The notes beneath the pieces are model-generated. The model searched no databases, was not told where the DNA came from, and saw only the letters and a list, made by a program, of their open reading frames with translations. This document shows positions 34,301 to 36,794 of a stretch of 36,794 nucleotides of DNA, one piece after another. The stretch is from Pseudomonadota bacterium (GTDB taxonomy: Bacteria > Pseudomonadota > Gammaproteobacteria > Xanthomonadales > Rhodanobacteraceae), in assembly GCA_029779475.1 (NCBI GenBank), contig JAKPAN010000116.1, forward strand, positions 1 to 36,794, given 5' to 3'. The translations under genes and the position numbers were made by a program. Within the stretch, counting starts at the first letter, position 1. Each line of letters begins with the position of its first letter.

Positions 34301-35343
34301 GTGAGCGAAGTTTCGGCGACGTTCGTCGCGAGTACGATGCGCCTCTGCGGGCCGGGCTTGAACACGCGATCCTGCTCGGCGTTCGACAGCCGCGCATACA
34401 GCGCAAGCACTTCGGTCTCGCGGTATTTGCGCCGCGACAACGCGAGATGCGCATCACGGATTTCGCGCTCGCCGGGCAGGAACACGAGCACGTCGCCGCG
34501 CGGATCCTCGCGCGTGATCTCGTCGGCGACGGCGACGATCTGCTCGGCGAGGCTCGCGTCGTCGCGCGACTCCGGCGCGTGCCAGCGCACGTCGACCGGA
34601 TAGGTTCGCCCCTCGACTTCGACGACCGGCGCGCCGCCGAAATGCTCGGCGAAACGTGCCGTGTCGATCGTCGCCGAGGTGACGATGAGCTTGAGATCGC
34701 GCCGTTTCGCGAGCAGGCGCTTGAGATAGCCCAGCAAAAAGTCGATGTTGAGGCTGCGCTCGTGCGCCTCGTCGAGGATGATCGTGTCGTACGCCGACAG
34801 CCACGGATCGCCCTGCGTTTCGGCGAGCAGGATGCCGTCGGTCATGAACTTGACCAGCGCGTTCTCGCCGCTCTGATCGGAAAAGCGCACCTGGAAACCG
34901 ACGAGGTCGCCGACCTGCGTGCCGAGTTCCTCGGCGACGCGGCGCGCGACCGTGCGCGCGGCGATGCGGCGGGGCTGCGTGCAGCCGATCATTCCCGCCG
35001 TACCGCGTCCGGCGGCGAGGCAGAGCTTGGGCAGTTGCGTCGTCTTGCCCGACCCGGTTTCTCCGGCCAGCACGACGACCTGATGCTTGCGGATCAGCTC
35101 GACGATCTCGTCGCTGCGCGCGGCGATCGGCAGCGCTTCATCGATGCGGATGTCCGGCACGCGCTCGGCGCGCGCGGCGACGCGTGCGCGCGAGGCATCG
35201 ATCGCGGCGCGCAACGCGGCGAGGTCTTCGTCGCGCGGTTTTTCCTTGTCCGAAGACAGCCGCGGCCAGCGGCCGAGCACACGGCCGCGGTCGCTCGAGA
35301 GCACGCCGTCGAGCGCGCGGGACAGGTCGGTCAGGTCGGACAT
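31315..35343 (-). CDS. hrpA: ATP-dependent RNA helicase HrpA (DEAH)
   Basis: A 1342-residue DEAH-box helicase, close to the 1300 residues of E. coli HrpA, which rescues stalled and collided ribosomes. Motifs visible are Walker [10 protein letters not shown] (Lys100), TQPRRIAAR (Ia), DEAH at 191-194, TSATIDT (III), [11 protein letters not shown] (V) and [12 protein letters not shown] (VI). Winged-helix/ratchet and OB-like regions follow, then the long C-terminal DUF3418 part. ATG is at 35341-35343. The 4.6 kb plus-strand frame running opposite the gene has no coding meaning. The hrpA-dps pair is divergent with 156 bases between starts. Confidence 0.96.
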   Translation of the reverse strand: MSDLTDLSRALDGVLSSDRGRVLGRWPRLSSDKEKPRDEDLAALRAAIDASRARVAARAERVPDIRIDEALPIAARSDEIVELIRKHQVVVLAGETGSGKTTQLPKLCLAAGRGTAGMIGCTQPRRIAARTVARRVAEELGTQVGDLVGFQVRFSDQSGENALVKFMTDGILLAETQGDPWLSAYDTIILDEAHERSLNIDFLLGYLKRLLAKRRDLKLIVTSATIDTARFAEHFGGAPVVEVEGRTYPVDVRWHAPESRDDASLAEQIVAVADEITREDPRGDVLVFLPGEREIRDAHLALSRRKYRETEVLALYARLSNAEQDRVFKPGPQRRIVLATNVAETSLTVPRIRYVIDTGTARVKRYNPRNQLERLHIEPISQAAANQRKGRCGRVGPGICHRLYAEDDYAQRPRYTDPEILRTSLAGVILRMLALKLGDPTDFPFVEAPNERAIGDGYRRLAELGAVDDEAKPLRSSVIADNQKTAIPGRTFQYKLTETGRVMARLPIDVALSRMLIEASGRGALRELLVLAAFLSIQDPRERPADARAQADAAHAPFADPKSDFVGVLRLWTAYSSAHEELTQSKLRDWCQAHFLSFLRMREWRELHRQLLVLVSDELGWVLDAPKVVSAPSPRNARPDAKARTPRSRQSQTPTGAESSASTDMDGARYEAVHRCLLSGWPTQVGRKDERGQYRGTRERRFAIFPGSSVAKAASQWLLAGQILDLQKVYAMLCAKIEPQWIEQQAAHLVKKSWRDAHWSRKRGAVVAYEQVTLFGLALVEQRPVQFGNQDPQEAHAIFVREALARGEIDARADFVRANARVLAQARETEAKRRRAGLVRDEDELAAFFTGKLPIEISTAAALDAWYRRASPSEQAALHWSEGDVLGESTGVGAREFPAQLDVAGHALRLSYRFVPGDDADGVTLHVPLAFVNAVPPSRCEWLVPGLIEEKVADAIRGLPKALRRNFVPAPDFARAFAQAEAPRDEPLFDALARYLRRVTGVAIEAKDFAPVELAPHLSMRFRVFDESGATLIESRDLAAIQSQWTGAARVAFSRRADVELTREDVETFDFEEIPDRIVSGGGLTAFPALVDLGETVALRVFEQRDEALAEHRRGVERLLRRALADKIKQSRRQLPLDRALALQWTPLGNTDALRADIIEGAWRERLAAHELDVRDRGAFEHLRESLARELFPAAIERLALAEAIIVAYAELRPLLTPPLLGFAKANYDDLREQLDELLAPGFVRDLGKSRLAQLPRYLKAMKLRAERLRQDPARDQARMLGVQVYWREVLKHRARMDSDPLVDELRWLVEELRVSTFAQELRTPEPVSPKRLAKLVESLRG

Positions 35344-35440
35344 CGGCGGTGGAAACGAGTGGACAAGACGCGCGAACGAACTCGGTTTTCGCGTGCGATC
35401 GGCGATAACTGCGGCCTATCGCCACGATTCGCACGTTCGA

Positions 35441-35470
35441 TTTTCGCAGAGGTGGGCCGATTGCTAAAGT
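35441..35470 (+). promoter_or_regulatory. Possible sigma-70-type promoter of dps
   Basis: TAAAGT at 35465-35470 could be a -10, with TTTTCG about 18 bases upstream as a poor -35. A start near 35477 would give a leader of about 22 bases. No clear OxyR or IHF site was seen. Low certainty. Confidence 0.25.
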
Positions 35471-35499
35471 CGACGCGTCCCTTCCCCTCCGAGCGCCCC

Positions 35500-35967
35500 A
35501 TGGCCATCGACATCGGCATCACCAAGAAGGATCGCGAAACGATCGCGAAGAACCTGTCCAGGCTGCTCGCCGACACGTATTCGCTGTATCTCAAGACGCA
35601 CAGCTTCCACTGGAACGTCACCGGCACGATGTTCAACACGCTGCATCTGATGTTCGAGACGCAGTACAACGCGTTGTGGACGGCTGCCGACGTCATCGCC
35701 GAACGCATCCGCGCGCTCGACGTCTACGCGCCCGGTTCGTACACGCAGTTCGGCAAGCTCACCGCGATCGCCGAGGAAACCGGCGTGCCGGACTGGAAAA
35801 GCATGGTGCAGCAACTTGTCGACGGCCACGAAACCGTGGCGCGCACCGCGCGCGACGTGTTCAAGGCCGCCGACAAGGCCGACGACCAGCCAACCGCCGA
35901 TCTCGCCACGCAGCGCATGCAGGAGCATGAAAAGACCGCGTGGATGCTGCGTTCGTTGCTGAAGTGA
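35500..35967 (+). CDS. dps: Dps family DNA-binding ferritin-like protein
   Basis: A 155-residue Dps/MrgA-type mini-ferritin, expected to form a dodecamer that oxidises and stores iron and protects DNA in stress. The ferroxidase-site residues between subunits are in place: His37 (SFHWNVTG), His49 (LHLMFETQ), Glu53, Asp64 and Glu68 (AADVIAERI). The N-terminus ([12 protein letters not shown]) is short with few lysines, so non-specific DNA binding may be weaker than in E. coli Dps. The ATG at 35500 gives the family length. The same frame is open far upstream across hrpA, but that extension is not coding. It ends at a shared hairpin with the DUF1275 gene. Confidence 0.95.
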   Translation: MAIDIGITKKDRETIAKNLSRLLADTYSLYLKTHSFHWNVTGTMFNTLHLMFETQYNALWTAADVIAERIRALDVYAPGSYTQFGKLTAIAEETGVPDWKSMVQQLVDGHETVARTARDVFKAADKADDQPTADLATQRMQEHEKTAWMLRSLLK

Positions 35968-35973
35968 GCGAAA

Positions 35974-36006
35974 GCCCGGAAGGCATCTCGACGATGCTTT
36001 CCGGGC
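35974..36006. terminator. Hairpin terminator between dps and the DUF1275 gene
   Basis: Arms 35974-35987 and 35993-36006 pair over 14 bp with a single G-T wobble and a 5-base loop. A short T-run (CTTT) follows only on the minus strand, but the position 6 bases after the dps stop suggests use in both directions. Confidence 0.7.
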
Positions 36007-36034
36007 GCGGCTGCTCGCGGAAGTCCCGCGCGGA

Positions 36035-36724
36035 TCAGGACGATTTCCGGGTTTGCTCCGCTTGCATGCGCCAATGGCGATAGAGGCCGTAGGCGCCGCC
36101 GGCAAATCCGGTCGCGACCGCCGGCACGTACAGCGCGCGATAGCCCCAGATTCCGAACAACAGCGTACCCGCGACCGCACCGATCGCGAACGAAACGACG
36201 AGCGATGCGAGCAGGCGCACGCGCCGGCCGTCGACCGGCAAACCGCGCAATCGATGCCCGATGAAGATGCCGAGGTCGGTCAGCGTGCCGGAGAAATGCG
36301 TCGTGCGCAGCACCGCGCCGCTGTAGGTGCTCGCCATCGCGTTCTGCAATCCGCACGCGGCGGACGCGAGGTATTCGCCGGCGATGTTGCCAACGTCGAG
36401 CAACGGCACGGCGACGAACAACAGCAGGGCTTCGATCGCGAGCACGACGCCGTAGCGCCTGCCGAGGCGCAGCGTCGCGTCCCGGATGATCGCACCGCTC
36501 GCCGCGCAGCCGCCCATGAACGCGCCGATGAGCAGCGCGAAATGGCCGATGTTCGTGAAATCTCCCTCCGCGATGGAGATGCCGAGCATCGTCGTCGTGC
36601 CGGTCAGGTGCGTGATGCCCTGGTGCTGCACGCCGAGGAAACCGGTCGAATTGATGATGCCGGCGAGGAACGCGAGCAGCACGCCGCCGACCAGCACCCA
36701 CGGTTGCAGTTTCGCGATCGTCAT
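36035..36724 (-). CDS. DUF1275 (YoaK-type) membrane protein
   Basis: A 229-residue inner-membrane protein with six or so hydrophobic segments. It matches the DUF1275 pattern: LAGIINSTGFLGV, then THLTGTTTMLGI in place of the usual MTGN-like motif, GHFALLIGAFMGG, and GLQNAMASTYSG. Function of the family is not established; some members are suspected small-molecule transporters. Its ATG overlaps the stop of the gene before it (TGATG), so the two are translationally coupled. It converges with dps. Confidence 0.88.
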   Translation of the reverse strand: MTIAKLQPWVLVGGVLLAFLAGIINSTGFLGVQHQGITHLTGTTTMLGISIAEGDFTNIGHFALLIGAFMGGCAASGAIIRDATLRLGRRYGVVLAIEALLLFVAVPLLDVGNIAGEYLASAACGLQNAMASTYSGAVLRTTHFSGTLTDLGIFIGHRLRGLPVDGRRVRLLASLVVSFAIGAVAGTLLFGIWGYRALYVPAVATGFAGGAYGLYRHWRMQAEQTRKSS

Positions 36725-36794
36725 CAGAGCTTGCGCCGCGGTGGAACGAGGAAATCGCCGACGAACAGGCCGGCGACGATCGCGATGAGCAGCG
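36724..36794 (-). CDS. 3' end of a membrane protein gene (cut by the window edge)
   Basis: Only the last 22 codons and stop are inside the window. They read LLIAIVAGLFVGDFLVPPRRKL, a hydrophobic helix with a basic tail, so the protein probably ends with a transmembrane segment and a cytoplasmic positive end. The stop overlaps the ATG of the DUF1275 gene by one base. Family cannot be told from this fragment. Confidence 0.6.
   Translation of the reverse strand, partial: LLIAIVAGLFVGDFLVPPRRKL

Noticed and set aside
31312-35967. A 1551-codon open frame on the plus strand opposite hrpA, in frame with dps
   Set aside because: Its translation is Arg/Ala/His-rich and matches no family except the final 155 residues, which are Dps. 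Long antisense frames are expected opposite real genes at this GC content and codon bias. hrpA has all its helicase motifs.
1-36794. tRNA, rRNA, CRISPR arrays, toxin-antitoxin pairs, phage or transposase genes
   Set aside because: Looked for by eye and not found. Recurring GCGCG/CGACG strings are codon-bias effects and not arrays.

Overview
The window looks like a chromosomal segment of a GC-rich gammaproteobacterium, most likely in the order Xanthomonadales (Lysobacteraceae or Rhodanobacteraceae). I infer this from the single-chain SdaA, the synthetase-only RelA, HrpA, YoaA and PBP1b homologues, the 50-residue '[16 protein letters not shown]' protein, and dispersed short palindromes of the ATTCCC-N8-GGGAAT kind. 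No RNA genes, CRISPR arrays, phage genes, transposases or complete mobile elements were found. Most of the sequence is ordinary core and shell genome, and no gap between genes exceeds about 240 bases.

Layout. (1) 1-3.8 kb: an S9 peptidase running in from the left edge, then an APC-family amino-acid permease. (2) 3.8-5.6 kb: a small glutaredoxin-like protein divergent from sdaA. The last 42 bases of sdaA are repeated about 100 bases downstream with only synonymous differences, and a perfect 16-bp hairpin lies between the copies. (3) 5.6-8.9 kb, minus strand: a compact operon of phospholipase D/cardiolipin-synthase-like lipoprotein, VTT/DedA-like membrane protein, EEP phosphodiesterase and a 50-residue protein. 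The last three genes are joined by ATGA overlaps. (4) 9.0-12.1 kb, minus: a large secreted subtilisin with a PA-domain insert, its own strong terminator and a hairpin-rich leader. (5) 12.4-16.6 kb, minus: TPR-sulfotransferase, helicase YoaA and a TPR lipoprotein, with two short palindromic repeats around the lipoprotein gene. (6) 16.7-19.0 kb, minus: PBP1b, divergent from a 1479-residue multi-module glycosyltransferase (19.2-23.6 kb, plus). (7) 23.6-29.3 kb, minus: RelA, then a Ser/Thr kinase with a transmembrane segment and a long helical-repeat tail, and an NRDE/TANGO2 protein 7 bases behind the kinase. (8) 29.4-31.3 kb: a secreted orphan protein of much lower GC, divergent from a small secreted protein. 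(9) 31.3-36.8 kb: hrpA (minus), dps (plus), a DUF1275 membrane protein (minus) and the last 22 codons of another membrane protein.

Functional themes are envelope building and turnover (PBP1b, glycosyltransferase, PLD/VTT/EEP cluster), stress and nutrient response (RelA, Dps, YoaA, glutaredoxin-like protein, HrpA), amino-acid and peptide use (S9 and S8 peptidases, APC permease, SdaA) and signalling (the kinase).

I found no clearly new biological system. The observations most worth a second look are the duplicated sdaA tail, the multi-module glycosyltransferase with a degenerate first module, the PLD/VTT/EEP operon, and the low-GC secreted orphan at 29.4-30.5 kb. All family assignments come from reading motifs by eye; no database search was run.
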